From the NCBI RefSeq assembly GCF_000621785.1, contig NZ_JHXI01000011.1, forward strand, positions 101,572-165,571: DNA of 64,000 bases. The letters are read 5' to 3'. A model generated the notes under the pieces. That model was not told the origin of the DNA, made no database searches, and saw only the letters and a program-made list of their open reading frames with translations. The stretch is from Ruminococcus flavefaciens ND2009 (GTDB lineage Bacteria; Bacillota; Clostridia; Oscillospirales; Ruminococcaceae). Positions 51,530 to 60,346 of the stretch are shown here, piece after piece. The first letter of the stretch is position 1. Each line of letters begins with the position of its first letter. The position numbers were made by a program, and so were the translations under genes.

Positions 51530-52006
51530 TCAGAGTATTATATCCTCGAATTTGCCCCGTATCGCCTTCACCAGCTCCTGAGGTGAGAGGCGTATCTGTG
51601 TGCCTATGCGTCCGCCGCTGATGTAGAACAGGGGAAGCTCCTCTGCGGTACGGTGTATCACCGTCATGAACTGCTTCTTCATGCCGATAGGGGTGCAGCC
51701 GCCGCGGACGTAGCCCGTTATCTTGGTGATGTCTTTGACATGGAGCAGCTCCACGGACTTCTCCCCCACGCTCTTTGCCGCCTTTTTCAGGTCCAGCTCC
51801 AGAGCTACGGGCAGCAGGAAGCAGTAATAGCTTCCGCTCTTGCCCTGTGCCACCAGTGTCTTGAAGGTCTCATCAAGGGGCTGTCCCAGCTTCTCAGCGG
51901 TGTGTATGCCGTCGATGAACTCCTCGCACTCGTAGGTCTGCACGGTGTATTCTATCTTGCTTTTATCCAGAAAACGCATTGCGTTGGTCTTTAGTTCCTT
52001 GCCCAT
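51530..52006 (-). CDS. YbaK/EbsC-family Cys-tRNA(Pro) deacylase
   Basis: This 158-residue protein shows the YbaK pattern: IHTAEKLGQPLDETFKTLV, AAKSVGEKSVELL and the GYVRGGCTPIGMKK loop near the active site. The family hydrolyses Cys mischarged on tRNA(Pro). Length is typical. GTGGGAG precedes the ATG. Confidence 0.93.
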   Translation of the reverse strand: MGKELKTNAMRFLDKSKIEYTVQTYECEEFIDGIHTAEKLGQPLDETFKTLVAQGKSGSYYCFLLPVALELDLKKAAKSVGEKSVELLHVKDITKITGYVRGGCTPIGMKKQFMTVIHRTAEELPLFYISGGRIGTQIRLSPQELVKAIRGKFEDIIL

Positions 52007-52029
52007 TGTTTTTCTCCCACTGTCTTATC

Positions 52030-52593
52030 TCAGTCCACATACCAGAAATTCACCATATCATAAAGGTATATCTTCCCCCTTGACGGCACCTGCACCAGCG
52101 CATTTGCCGCAAAATACAAGTCGCCCGTACAGGTAATTATACTCAGAGCTCCGAAGATCGCAGGCGGAGACCAGTGAAAGATCAGACCGGCGACCAGCGG
52201 AAGTGCTCCCAGCAGCAAAAACGGCAGCATCAACATAAAAAGATACCTCTTTTTGCTCATATGCTCGGGAGACATTGCAAAAAGCAGTCCGTTTCCTACA
52301 TATATATAGGACTCCTCTTTGAAGCATACAGCGTGGATGTATTCATGGGGGATCATAAAAACAAATGCAAGCATTGCAGCCACGACTCCCGCAATGCTGA
52401 GAAGCTCCCTGCCGAAGGTATTTACAAGAAGTATCAGGAACAGATAGCCAAGAACGCAGGAGATCAGTGTCATCACCAGAGTGAGAACCGCAAGATTATC
52501 TATCTTCTTTATCCTGTGTGCTCCCGATATCATTTCGCCCTTTGGCAACGACTTCGGGTCATTATTGTATTTTCCCATGAACTTTATCTTCAT
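52030..52593 (-). CDS. Putative zincin membrane peptidase (DUF3267)
   Basis: This 187-residue protein has two helices (about 33-60 and 65-85), then MIPHEYIHAVCF with a zinc-type HEYIH motif at the membrane face, two more helices, and the late CTGDLYFAANALVQVP stretch typical of DUF3267. It would be a membrane-embedded metallopeptidase. No substrate is known. Confidence 0.85.
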   Translation of the reverse strand: MKIKFMGKYNNDPKSLPKGEMISGAHRIKKIDNLAVLTLVMTLISCVLGYLFLILLVNTFGRELLSIAGVVAAMLAFVFMIPHEYIHAVCFKEESYIYVGNGLLFAMSPEHMSKKRYLFMLMLPFLLLGALPLVAGLIFHWSPPAIFGALSIITCTGDLYFAANALVQVPSRGKIYLYDMVNFWYVD

Positions 52594-52622
52594 ATATTTC
52601 TCCGTATAACAAATAAAACCAT

Positions 52623-52672
52623 GGGCGGATAATATCCGCCCTTACTCGGGACGCCGGGAGCGGCGTTCCCTA
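52623..52672. repeat. Palindromes after queH: GGGCGGATAATATCCGCCC and a GC half-element
   Basis: A perfect 19-base palindrome (52623-52641) is followed by TCGGGACGCCG/CGGCGTTCCCTA (52646-52672), a shortened relative of the GC repeat. The second one includes the queH stop codon and may serve as its terminator. Confidence 0.7.
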
Positions 52673-53281
52673 CTTTTTGCTAAAAACGCAGCCGCAGTAA
52701 TTCTGACGGTACAAGCCGTACTGCCGCGACAGCTCTATGGAGTGCTTATAGCCCTCATGCTTCTTGAAATCTGAGAAAAGATAGGGCACTCCGCATTCCT
52801 CCTGCACCTGCCCTCCGCACTCGTTGATAAAGGCGCAGTCCTTGTGAGGACTTATGGTAAGGGTGGTGGTGAACATATCACAGCCCAGCTCCTTCGCCTT
52901 TGCTCCTGCCTTCCTCAGCCGGTAGGCTATGCACTTTTGGCAGCGCTCTCCCCTCTCGGGAAGGTCCTCAAGTCCCTTTGCAAGCTCGTAGAACGGCGCA
53001 GGGTCATAGGGCTCTTCCACCACCTCTATGCTCATTTCCATCTCCTTTACCAGCCTTTTCAGCTCGCTGAGACGGAAGCTGAACTCCTCCTCGGGAGCTA
53101 TGTTGGGATTGCAGAAATACAGCGTTATACGGAAGTATTTGTCCAGCACCGTAAGTGTGTGGCTGCTGCATGGCGCACAGCAGGCGTGAAGCAGCAGCGA
53201 CGGTCTCTCGCCGCTCTTTTCAAGCTCTGACAGCTTCCTGTCAAGGAGCAGACCGTAATTGGTCTTTGCCTGACCTGCCAT
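52670..53281 (-). CDS. queH: Epoxyqueuosine reductase QueH
   Basis: This 203-residue enzyme performs the last step of queuosine synthesis in tRNA. Signature cysteines are present: HACCAPCSSH (near 30), RCQKCIAYRL (near 130), and TTTLTISPHKD between. A C-terminal Cys pair region (NYCGCVFSKK) is also present. It overlaps ricT by one base (TAATG), so the two are translated together. Confidence 0.93.
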   Translation of the reverse strand: MAGQAKTNYGLLLDRKLSELEKSGERPSLLLHACCAPCSSHTLTVLDKYFRITLYFCNPNIAPEEEFSFRLSELKRLVKEMEMSIEVVEEPYDPAPFYELAKGLEDLPERGERCQKCIAYRLRKAGAKAKELGCDMFTTTLTISPHKDCAFINECGGQVQEECGVPYLFSDFKKHEGYKHSIELSRQYGLYRQNYCGCVFSKK

Positions 53282-54147
53282 TACTTGTCCTCAAGCTTTT
53301 TCAGTGCCTTGAGCTCCTCGCGGTTCACCTTTATCTCGGTGTCCTTCAGCAGCTTTACCTCGCTCCTGTCAAGAGTTACTGGCACCTCGGACTTGTCGGT
53401 CTTTACGCGGAGCTTTCCTGTGATGAGGTTCACGTCCTCCACTCTGCCCTTGTCGCCGTCGGGAGTAACTACGATAGCGCCCATTTTAGGCGTTATCTTC
53501 AGCAGTGCCTCATAGGCGTTCTGCTCGTTTTTCAGGCAGCACATGAGCCTGCCGCAGGTTCCCGAGATCTTTGTGGGGTTCAGGGAAAGTCCCTGCTCCT
53601 TTGCCATTTTTATGGAAACAGGCTGGAAGTCGCCCATATATGCCTTACAGCAGAATTCCCTGCCGCAGATGCCAAGTCCGCCCAGTATCTTTGCCTCGTC
53701 GCGGACACCTATCTGACGCAGCTCTATCCTTGTTCTGAAAACCGCTGCCAGGTCCTTGACCAGCTCGCGGAAGTCCACACGGTTCTCGGCTGTGAAGTAG
53801 AACAGCAGCTTATTGTTGTCAAAGGTGCACTCAACGTCCACCAGCTTCATATCCAGCTTGCGGAAGGCTATCTTCTCCTCGCATATCCTGAATGCGTCCT
53901 TCTCGCGCTGCTTGTTCTTCTCCAGGGTCTTCATATCGTTCTCGTCCGCAAGCCTGATTATGGGCTTGAGGGGGGAAGAGATCATCTCATCGTCGATCTG
54001 ACGGTTGGCGATGACTACCTCTCCGCACTCCACGCCGCGGACTGTCTCGACTATGGCGCGGTCTCCCACCTGTGCATTGATATTGCCCGGTGAGAAGTAG
54101 TATATTTTTCCTACGCTCTTGAAGCGTACTCCGACTATTTCCTTCAT
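53281..54147 (-). CDS. ricT: PSP1-domain protein RicT (YaaT)
   Basis: This 288-residue protein has the PSP1 domain and the cysteine-rich core GICGREFCC...GTCGRLMCCL that binds iron-sulfur in the Bacillus RicAFT complex, which helps RNA maturation by RNase Y. As in Bacillus, it sits next to holB. A C-terminal basic extension (about 230-288) is rich in Lys and Glu. Confidence 0.93.
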   Translation of the reverse strand: MKEIVGVRFKSVGKIYYFSPGNINAQVGDRAIVETVRGVECGEVVIANRQIDDEMISSPLKPIIRLADENDMKTLEKNKQREKDAFRICEEKIAFRKLDMKLVDVECTFDNNKLLFYFTAENRVDFRELVKDLAAVFRTRIELRQIGVRDEAKILGGLGICGREFCCKAYMGDFQPVSIKMAKEQGLSLNPTKISGTCGRLMCCLKNEQNAYEALLKITPKMGAIVVTPDGDKGRVEDVNLITGKLRVKTDKSEVPVTLDRSEVKLLKDTEIKVNREELKALKKLEDK

Positions 54148-54155
54148 AAAAGCTC

Positions 54156-55151
54156 CTATCTGAAAGTCTGTGCGACTATATCCATTATCTCAGCCCCGTA
54201 CGCCGTGAGCGCAAGGGGTATGCTGACATTGCTCTCCACTGCTGCCCACGCCTTTTCAGTGCGCTCGTGGAGCCTTGCTGCCTGCGACGGGGTAACGGTC
54301 TGTGACAGCGCCTTTGCGGCAGCTCCCGAACAGCCTATGACTGCGGCATTCCTGTCCCTTGACAGTACGGCTGCATCGCGGAAAAGCCTGTCCAGCATGG
54401 AAAGCACCTCCCTGACCTCCTCTCTTTCCTTTCCTGCGGAAAAGAGTTCGGCAGCCAGAGCATACTCGTCCTTCCTTATTATACTATCAGCGATGGCTTT
54501 TGTCAAATCCACCCGCTTTCTCAGCTCCTCGTCGGTGATGTAGCTGCTGCACATACCAACGTTGCCGTGGAAGCAGTCCACAGCGGCTCTTATGTCCTCG
54601 CTGTCATAGCCCATATCCGTCAGAGCCTGTGCAGCCTCCTCCTCGGTGCAGAGCGATGTGCTGAAGCACACGCAGCGTGAGATTATAGTGGGGAGGAATT
54701 CCGACTTTGAGGCGCAGGTGAATATGAAATAGGCGTAATCAGGGGGCTCCTCAATGAGCTTGAGCAGGGTGTTCTGTGTTCGCGTGTCAACGTTGTGGCA
54801 GTCCGCAAAGATGTAGACCTTGCAGCCGCTGCTGTTGTTGGGCTTCACATAGGCGTCGGCGATTATCTCGCGGGCGGTCTTTACGCTGTAGCCCCCCAGC
54901 TTTCCCGTCTTTTCGGGATATATCACATCGGGGTGTATATCCTTTTCCACGTTCATGCAAGCGTTGCACTCTCCGCAGGGTACGCCCTCATGAGGGAATT
55001 CGCACATCAGCGCCTGAGTGTAGTACTTCGCCATGAGCTTCCTGCCTGTGCCCTTTTCTCCGCATATCATAACGGAGTGGGCTGTCCTGCCGCTCTGTGC
55101 CATTCCCGCAAGGGCGTCAAGAAGCTGTCTGTTTCCGTATATTTTCTTCAT
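54156..55151 (-). CDS. holB: DNA polymerase III delta-prime subunit
   Basis: This 331-residue clamp-loader subunit shows a Walker A-like GEKGTGRKLMA, a four-Cys zinc module (CEFPHEGVPCGECNAC), and the SRC motif in PTIISRCVCF. The adjoining TLLKLIEEPP is the standard clamp-loader helix. It is followed by ricT nine bases later, the conserved Firmicutes order. Confidence 0.94.
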   Translation of the reverse strand: MKKIYGNRQLLDALAGMAQSGRTAHSVMICGEKGTGRKLMAKYYTQALMCEFPHEGVPCGECNACMNVEKDIHPDVIYPEKTGKLGGYSVKTAREIIADAYVKPNNSSGCKVYIFADCHNVDTRTQNTLLKLIEEPPDYAYFIFTCASKSEFLPTIISRCVCFSTSLCTEEEAAQALTDMGYDSEDIRAAVDCFHGNVGMCSSYITDEELRKRVDLTKAIADSIIRKDEYALAAELFSAGKEREEVREVLSMLDRLFRDAAVLSRDRNAAVIGCSGAAAKALSQTVTPSQAARLHERTEKAWAAVESNVSIPLALTAYGAEIMDIVAQTFR

Positions 55152-55153
55152 GC

Positions 55154-56071
55154 TCAGTCCTTTTCAAAGGGAAGTCTGCTCTTGCCGCGGACCATGAAGG
55201 GAACTGCCCTCTTGTGGCAGCAGATATGGTTCACGGTCTCCTCGCCGCCGTACTCGCCGTCCCTTGTCCATGAGAAGGGCTTGTCGGAGAGGTTGGTGAT
55301 AGTGACCTCGTTGGTGCGGAAGAAAACGATATTCTTGTCGGTCATGTCGTTCTTCAGAAGGGCAAGGGCTGTCTTTCCAAGCTCTGCGGCGTTCTTGGGC
55401 TTCCTTATGAGAGTTACCTCGAATATTCCGTCGTCAAGGAGAAAGTTCTTCATGTTTATCATTCCTGCTACGGAGGCGGTATTGGTGACCATGCCGTATA
55501 CGAAGTCGCCCTCTATGGTCTTGTCCTTATACTCTATGCGCATGGGCTTTGCCTTTATGCTGCCCAGGTGAGCAGCTCCCCCTGCGATGTAGGCTGCATG
55601 GCCGAATACGTTCTTGACCTTCTGCGAGGTCTCGTAGGTGATGTTGGTGAAGGCGCCGAATGCCGCAACATAGGAGAAATAGCTGTCGTTGAAGCCCCCT
55701 ACGTCACAGAGTACGGGCTTGCCGTGAGTGATGACCTTCGCTGCCTTCAGCTGGTCCGAGGGAATGCCAAGGCTTTTTGCAAAATCGTTGGTGGAGCCCG
55801 CAGGCACATAGCCTATGGGTATCTTCTTCTCACAGCCCATAACGCCCTGCAAGCACTGGCTTAGGGTACCGTCGCCGCCTGCTACCACAAGAAGGTCATA
55901 GCCCTCATTGCAGGCGTAGACTGCCTGCTCCACGGCGTCAGCGCCGCTCTGGGTGGTGTGGACGGTGACCTCATAGCCCTCCTTCACGAATTCGTCTATT
56001 ATTATGCCCAGCTTCTTGCTGATAACTGCTTTTCCTGCCACAAGATTGACAACAAAATATATCCTTTTCAT
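55154..56071 (-). CDS. Diacylglycerol kinase-family lipid kinase
   Basis: This 305-residue protein has the catalytic GGDGTLSQCLQGV loop, GSTNDFAKSLGIP, and a late RDGEYGGEETV segment, matching the YegS/BmrU/DgkB-type kinases. It probably phosphorylates a membrane diacylglycerol to recycle lipids. AGGGAGAA precedes the ATG. It is close to holB (2 bases) and likely co-transcribed. Confidence 0.93.
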   Translation of the reverse strand: MKRIYFVVNLVAGKAVISKKLGIIIDEFVKEGYEVTVHTTQSGADAVEQAVYACNEGYDLLVVAGGDGTLSQCLQGVMGCEKKIPIGYVPAGSTNDFAKSLGIPSDQLKAAKVITHGKPVLCDVGGFNDSYFSYVAAFGAFTNITYETSQKVKNVFGHAAYIAGGAAHLGSIKAKPMRIEYKDKTIEGDFVYGMVTNTASVAGMINMKNFLLDDGIFEVTLIRKPKNAAELGKTALALLKNDMTDKNIVFFRTNEVTITNLSDKPFSWTRDGEYGGEETVNHICCHKRAVPFMVRGKSRLPFEKD

Positions 56072-56125
56072 GATAATTCTCCCTATATGACTCAGCGGAC
56101 AGATGATACTGCCCGCTGACTTTTC

Positions 56126-57499
56126 TTATAATGTCTTTATAAACTCTGTGATGGACTTGGGTGTTTCCTTGGCGGTCGATGTATATGCGTAATAGGCAAG
56201 TATTCTGGAAGCGTCCAGGGAATCTATCTTGCCGTTGCTGTCAATATCGGCTGCCTTGCGCTGTGCGTCGCTGAACTCGCCCTTGCCGTCGCCGCTGGAG
56301 GTCCTTGCATACTCTGCAAGCACGTTTGAAGCGTCAACAGCATTTATCTTGCCGTCGTTGGTAACGTCACCGAGAGTGAACGCAGGTGTTGCCTCTCCTG
56401 CTACCTTCTTGTAGGTAGCAAGTGCTATTGCAGGGTATGAGTCCTTATCGCTGAGACCGTTGAAGGTCTGTGACAGGAGACCGCTGTCGTTGCGGAGCCT
56501 GCCTATCTTTTCAAGGATAGCGGCTGCGTAGGCGATATGTCCCTTCTGGTTGGGGTGAACGTCGCCTGTCTTGAGAGAGCCTGTCTGTATATCAACGAAA
56601 TAGCTTGCATTGCCGGGAGCGCTGGTGGAGACCTCCTTCTCCTGTGAGGTGAACTGTGACTTAACATCAACTACCTCGATGCCGTCAATGGCATTGAGCT
56701 TTGTGTCATACTCGTTCATCAGAGTCTCGCAGCGTCCTCTCAGCACGCTTATGAAGGTAGCATAGTTGGACTGCTTGCCGTAGGTCTTCTCCACATATGA
56801 GGGCTGGAGCTGTAAGGGCTGGTAGATATTGGTGACAAGTATCCTTGTGTCAGGATTTATTGCCTTTATGTCTGCAACTGCCTTTTTAAGGTTGGGAATG
56901 GTCTGCTCATCGAATGTGCCGCCGTCATCGTAGATAGCTGAGAAGGCTGAGCCTATCTCGTTTGTGACCTCAAGCTTTGCGTTGTAGCCGCCGTTGTTCA
57001 TGTAGTCCATGAGGCCGCCTTTTTCCTTGATGTTGAGCATTTCCATCAGGTCTGTGAGAGAGGGCTTTTCGGGAATGTCAGCCTTTGTATAGCCCTCATT
57101 GAGGAACTTCTGTGATTCCTTTTTAGCCGCATATTCAAGAAGTGACCTGGAAAGGGCGTGCATGATGTCATTGCCGCCGACAGAGATGACTACCACCTCG
57201 GAATCGGCTACTGCCTTCTTCTGTGTGTCTGTCAGGTTCTCAACGGACTGAACCAGGTCGGCTGCGTCATAGCCGGAAACCGCGTAGTTGGACACCTTGC
57301 AGCCGAGGTAATCGCCGCATATCTCGCCGAAGTTGTGGGCAACACTGCCGCTGCGGAGACCGCCTGCGCCTATGCTGTCACCGAATATGACTATCCCCGA
57401 CTTGCTGTCTGCTGCTTCAGCTGTAAACAGCGAAGGTGCTGATGTGAGTGCTGTTATGCTCATTGCTGCCGCAAGGACAGCTGAAAATGTCTTCTTCAT
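56126..57499 (-). CDS. Secreted SGNH/GDSL esterase with dockerin
   Basis: This 457-residue protein has a signal peptide (about 1-30), an SGNH hydrolase domain (about 35-355; FGDSIGAGG with the nucleophile Ser, SVGGNDIM, and GDVHPNQKGH with the Asp/His pair), then a dockerin (about 375-440; LGDVTNDGKINAVDASNVL and ADIDSNGKIDSLDASRIL). The dockerin differs in sequence from those of GH5 and GH48. Esterases in cellulosomes remove acetyl or other side groups from hemicellulose, but the substrate here is not known. Confidence 0.92.
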   Translation of the reverse strand: MKKTFSAVLAAAMSITALTSAPSLFTAEAADSKSGIVIFGDSIGAGGLRSGSVAHNFGEICGDYLGCKVSNYAVSGYDAADLVQSVENLTDTQKKAVADSEVVVISVGGNDIMHALSRSLLEYAAKKESQKFLNEGYTKADIPEKPSLTDLMEMLNIKEKGGLMDYMNNGGYNAKLEVTNEIGSAFSAIYDDGGTFDEQTIPNLKKAVADIKAINPDTRILVTNIYQPLQLQPSYVEKTYGKQSNYATFISVLRGRCETLMNEYDTKLNAIDGIEVVDVKSQFTSQEKEVSTSAPGNASYFVDIQTGSLKTGDVHPNQKGHIAYAAAILEKIGRLRNDSGLLSQTFNGLSDKDSYPAIALATYKKVAGEATPAFTLGDVTNDGKINAVDASNVLAEYARTSSGDGKGEFSDAQRKAADIDSNGKIDSLDASRILAYYAYTSTAKETPKSITEFIKTL

Positions 57500-57513
57500 G
57501 GTATTCCTCCTCC

Positions 57514-57563
57514 GACTGCTTTGCAGTCAATCATAATATATACTGTTCTGTGTTCCGTGTCAA
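57514..57563 (-). promoter_or_regulatory. Promoter and leader hairpin of the SGNH-dockerin gene
   Basis: TTGACA (57558-57563), 17 bases, TATATT (57535-57540). The hairpin GACTGC/GCAGTC (57514-57528) lies between start of transcription and the GGAGG. Confidence 0.75.
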
Positions 57564-57577
57564 CAGGTAAATAATGT

Positions 57578-57925
57578 TCAGATATCATACCCAAGATCGC
57601 GGAGATACGCTTCATATGCCTGACGCAGCTTTCTTTCGTAGGCTGCTCCGCGGAGAGCACCTCTGAAGGAAAAAGCCGAATGCACAGGCACTATCTTGTT
57701 TGCGGCGCACCATGCCTTTTCAAACTCCTCGGGACTGAGCTTTTCCCTCGGACCTGCTTCGCGCCTTACGGCAGCAAGCTCGGATAAGCTGACATTTGCC
57801 ATATCCTTTTCCAGCTCATCGGCGATATCACCGAAGCTGCTCTCGTAAAGCACATATCCGCACCTTACGCACTTTTCCTCGCTGCTGTCATTTTTTGCTC
57901 CGCAGGACGGACAGCGCTGCTTCAT
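57578..57925 (-). CDS. Zinc-ribbon hypothetical protein
   Basis: The start is the ATG at 57925, which overlaps the stop of the GH5 gene (TAATG), so the larger reading can be dropped. The 115-residue protein has an N-terminal zinc ribbon (CPSC...CVRC) and a helical remainder. It contains an SLSELAAVRREAG stretch and the end AYEAYLRDLGYDI. No family was recognised. It is co-translated with the cell-surface GH5 gene before it. Confidence 0.75.
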   Translation of the reverse strand: MKQRCPSCGAKNDSSEEKCVRCGYVLYESSFGDIADELEKDMANVSLSELAAVRREAGPREKLSPEEFEKAWCAANKIVPVHSAFSFRGALRGAAYERKLRQAYEAYLRDLGYDI

Positions 57926-59991
57926 TACTTTGCGCCCTCCATGATGGACCTGAGCAGTGCGTCGTTCCAGGTGAGCTTGCTTCTGTTGAGAAGTCCGAAG
58001 CTGGAATCGCCGTTCATCTTGCCGTTGTCCCATACGAAGCACTTTATTCCCTGCTCCTTGGCGTGGCTGATGTAGTACTGATAGTAGGCGGTGCGCTCTG
58101 ACTCTGAGGCTGAGTTCACACAGCCGAACTCGTCGATGATGACGGGTATCTTCTTGTCTATGAACTTGCGCTTGAGCTCCGCGAACTTGGCATCTATCTC
58201 GCCCTTGCCGCTCTCGGTGAAGGTCTTCTCGGAGCCGTCGGAGAACTTCCAGGGTGCATAGTAGTGAACGGAAAGGATAACATTTCCGCCCCTGGGAACC
58301 GACATCTCGTTGAGGGCGATGGTGTCTGCGGAAGCCGCATAGGTGGTGACGATAAGTGTTCTTGCCGCATTATTGCCGCCGCTTGCACGGACGGTATCAA
58401 CGAAGTCCTTGGCATAACGGTTTATTACCGAGCGCTCGTCGGCGGTTCCGCCCATCCACTCCATAGAGGAGCCGACTGTTCGGGGCTCGTTCATGCCCTC
58501 AAAGATGAGGCGGTCGTCATAATTTGCAAAGCGGCCTGCTATCTGCTGCCATATGCTCTTGAGACGTTCGCTGTCCTCTGTGTAGGAGCTTGACTTGGGA
58601 TCGAACCAGATGTAGTCATCGTGGTGCATATCAATGATGACGAAAAGCCCTTCCTTGTATGCGTAGTCAACTACCTCCTGTACACGGTCAAGCCATTCCT
58701 TCTGTATAGTGGTGTCGTCCATGTGCTCGCCCCATGTGACAGGTACTCTTACGGCATTGAAGCCTGCCTTCTTGACTGCCTGGATTATCTCCCTGCTGGT
58801 CTTGGGGTTGCCCCAGCCTGTCTCGGTGTCGATGCCGGATCTGCTGGTGTTATAGCTGTCAAGGCTGTTGCCCAGGTTCCAGCCCACCTTGATGGCATCA
58901 ACTATCTCCTGTGCCGAGCGGAAGCCAAGCTCTGAGGCTGCTGCAGCTGAGGTAGTTGTTGTCGATGTGTCTGAGGGAACTGCTGCCGCTGTGGTAGCAG
59001 GTGGTATATAGCCTATCTGCTGGCTGTACCTGACGCTTACGCTGTCAAGTGTGATCGTGGGCTGCTCGCTCCACCAGTAGCCCAGCATGAGCTCATTGTT
59101 CTGTGCGTAATATGCCTTTGCGGCGTTGGGTACGAACCAGGTCAGGGAAAGGCTCTGGCTGTCGGTAAACACCGCTGTGTCCACGGACTGATAGGAGCCC
59201 GCCGACGAATTGAGCCCGAAAGCGCCTGTAAACTTTCCGAAGCCGCCTCCGGAGCTTATATTGAAGGTCACTGTCTCGGGGATATTGCCCTCGGGAATGA
59301 AGTCAAGGGGCACGCGGATAGTGTTGTCCTCATCGGCATAGCCCACGCTCTTTCCTACCTGGGCGTCGGCAGTGCCGTCCACGGGAACGTTCCTTGTCCT
59401 GTCAAAGGTACAGATAACGTTCTCTATCCTTATCTTTTCGCTGTTTCCCCACCAGTAGCCGAAGAGCACCTCTCCGTTGGCACCGATATAATCGGTGAGC
59501 TCCTCGGGAACATTCCAGGTTATCTCTCCGTAGCTTCCCTGGGTCGGGAAAGTCATATCCGGTGACTGATACCAGTAATCGTTTGTTTTTGCAGGGCATT
59601 CGTCGGCTACGGATATACCGAATCCGCCCTTGAAATCTCCGATATTCCCCCCGTCATCGGAATAAATGGTGAAGGTGAATGACCTTATCTTGTCCCCCTC
59701 TTCGATAAGGTCTGCAAGCGGGAATTTTGTCGTATTGCTTCCCGATGCCTTTCCAATAGTTCTGTCTGCGGTCAGCTGTGAGCCAAGAGTCGCCGAAACG
59801 GTCTCAACTGGGCTTATATGCTCGGTCGCCATCTCTGTAGTTTCCTCCTCGGTTTTTGCAGTCGTGATGCTCGCAGCCGCCGTCTCTGTTTCTTTTTCCG
59901 ACACAGCCGAAGAACCACCCTTCTTCGCGCAGGACACCGACGTCAGCAGCATTGCCGCCGCAGTGAAGAGCGCTAATGTATTTTTCTTCAT
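57925..59991 (-). CDS. Surface GH5_4 glucanase with two CBM-like modules, no dockerin
   Basis: This 688-residue protein starts with a lipoprotein-like signal (LLTSVSC; the residue at -3 is not ideal). Thr-rich linkers surround two related beta modules (about 65-195 and 200-325) that both end in GYWW plus a short tail. I take them as carbohydrate-binding, possibly of a family first described in R. flavefaciens, without a firm class. A GH5 domain of subfamily 4 type follows (about 345-685; KVGWNLGNSLDS, FEGMNEPR, IIDEFGCVN). No dockerin is present, so it probably stays on the cell surface. Confidence 0.9.
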   Translation of the reverse strand: MKKNTLALFTAAAMLLTSVSCAKKGGSSAVSEKETETAAASITTAKTEEETTEMATEHISPVETVSATLGSQLTADRTIGKASGSNTTKFPLADLIEEGDKIRSFTFTIYSDDGGNIGDFKGGFGISVADECPAKTNDYWYQSPDMTFPTQGSYGEITWNVPEELTDYIGANGEVLFGYWWGNSEKIRIENVICTFDRTRNVPVDGTADAQVGKSVGYADEDNTIRVPLDFIPEGNIPETVTFNISSGGGFGKFTGAFGLNSSAGSYQSVDTAVFTDSQSLSLTWFVPNAAKAYYAQNNELMLGYWWSEQPTITLDSVSVRYSQQIGYIPPATTAAAVPSDTSTTTTSAAAASELGFRSAQEIVDAIKVGWNLGNSLDSYNTSRSGIDTETGWGNPKTSREIIQAVKKAGFNAVRVPVTWGEHMDDTTIQKEWLDRVQEVVDYAYKEGLFVIIDMHHDDYIWFDPKSSSYTEDSERLKSIWQQIAGRFANYDDRLIFEGMNEPRTVGSSMEWMGGTADERSVINRYAKDFVDTVRASGGNNAARTLIVTTYAASADTIALNEMSVPRGGNVILSVHYYAPWKFSDGSEKTFTESGKGEIDAKFAELKRKFIDKKIPVIIDEFGCVNSASESERTAYYQYYISHAKEQGIKCFVWDNGKMNGDSSFGLLNRSKLTWNDALLRSIMEGAK

Positions 59992-60014
59992 TTTTTATGT
60001 CCTTTCCTCATTGC

Positions 60015-60086
60015 CTGATCGAAAGATCAGAAAACATAATCCAAAACACTATTTATAATTATAACACGCCCCGCTCATCTTTGCAA
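60015..60086 (-). promoter_or_regulatory. Promoter and leader hairpin of the surface GH5_4 gene
   Basis: TTGCAA (60081-60086), 17 bases, TATAAT (60058-60063). A CTGATC/GATCAG hairpin with a four-base loop (60015-60030) lies in the leader. Confidence 0.75.
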
Positions 60087-60244
60087 TACCTGTTTTTTAC
60101 TAATATAGGTGTCCCGGGGCTGATTTTTTTATGAATATGCCGATATTGTCCCTCGTTCTGCCCGCTAAAGATGACAGAACAGTGAAATTCGGTGGTGAAA
60201 CTGTGTAGTTTTGTAAAAGAATTGATTACATTTCCCGCTTCGGC

Positions 60245-60273
60245 TTGACAAAACTTTTCCGCTTGTGTATAAT
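60245..60273 (+). promoter_or_regulatory. Consensus promoter of the cohesin-like lipoprotein gene
   Basis: TTGACA (60245-60250), 17 bases, TATAAT (60268-60273). Confidence 0.87.
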
Positions 60274-60346
60274 AAATATAAGCTGAGCGAAGAGCACTGC
60301 TTCGCATTTAAACAAAAAACGGTTATATATGAAAGGACGCAAAACT

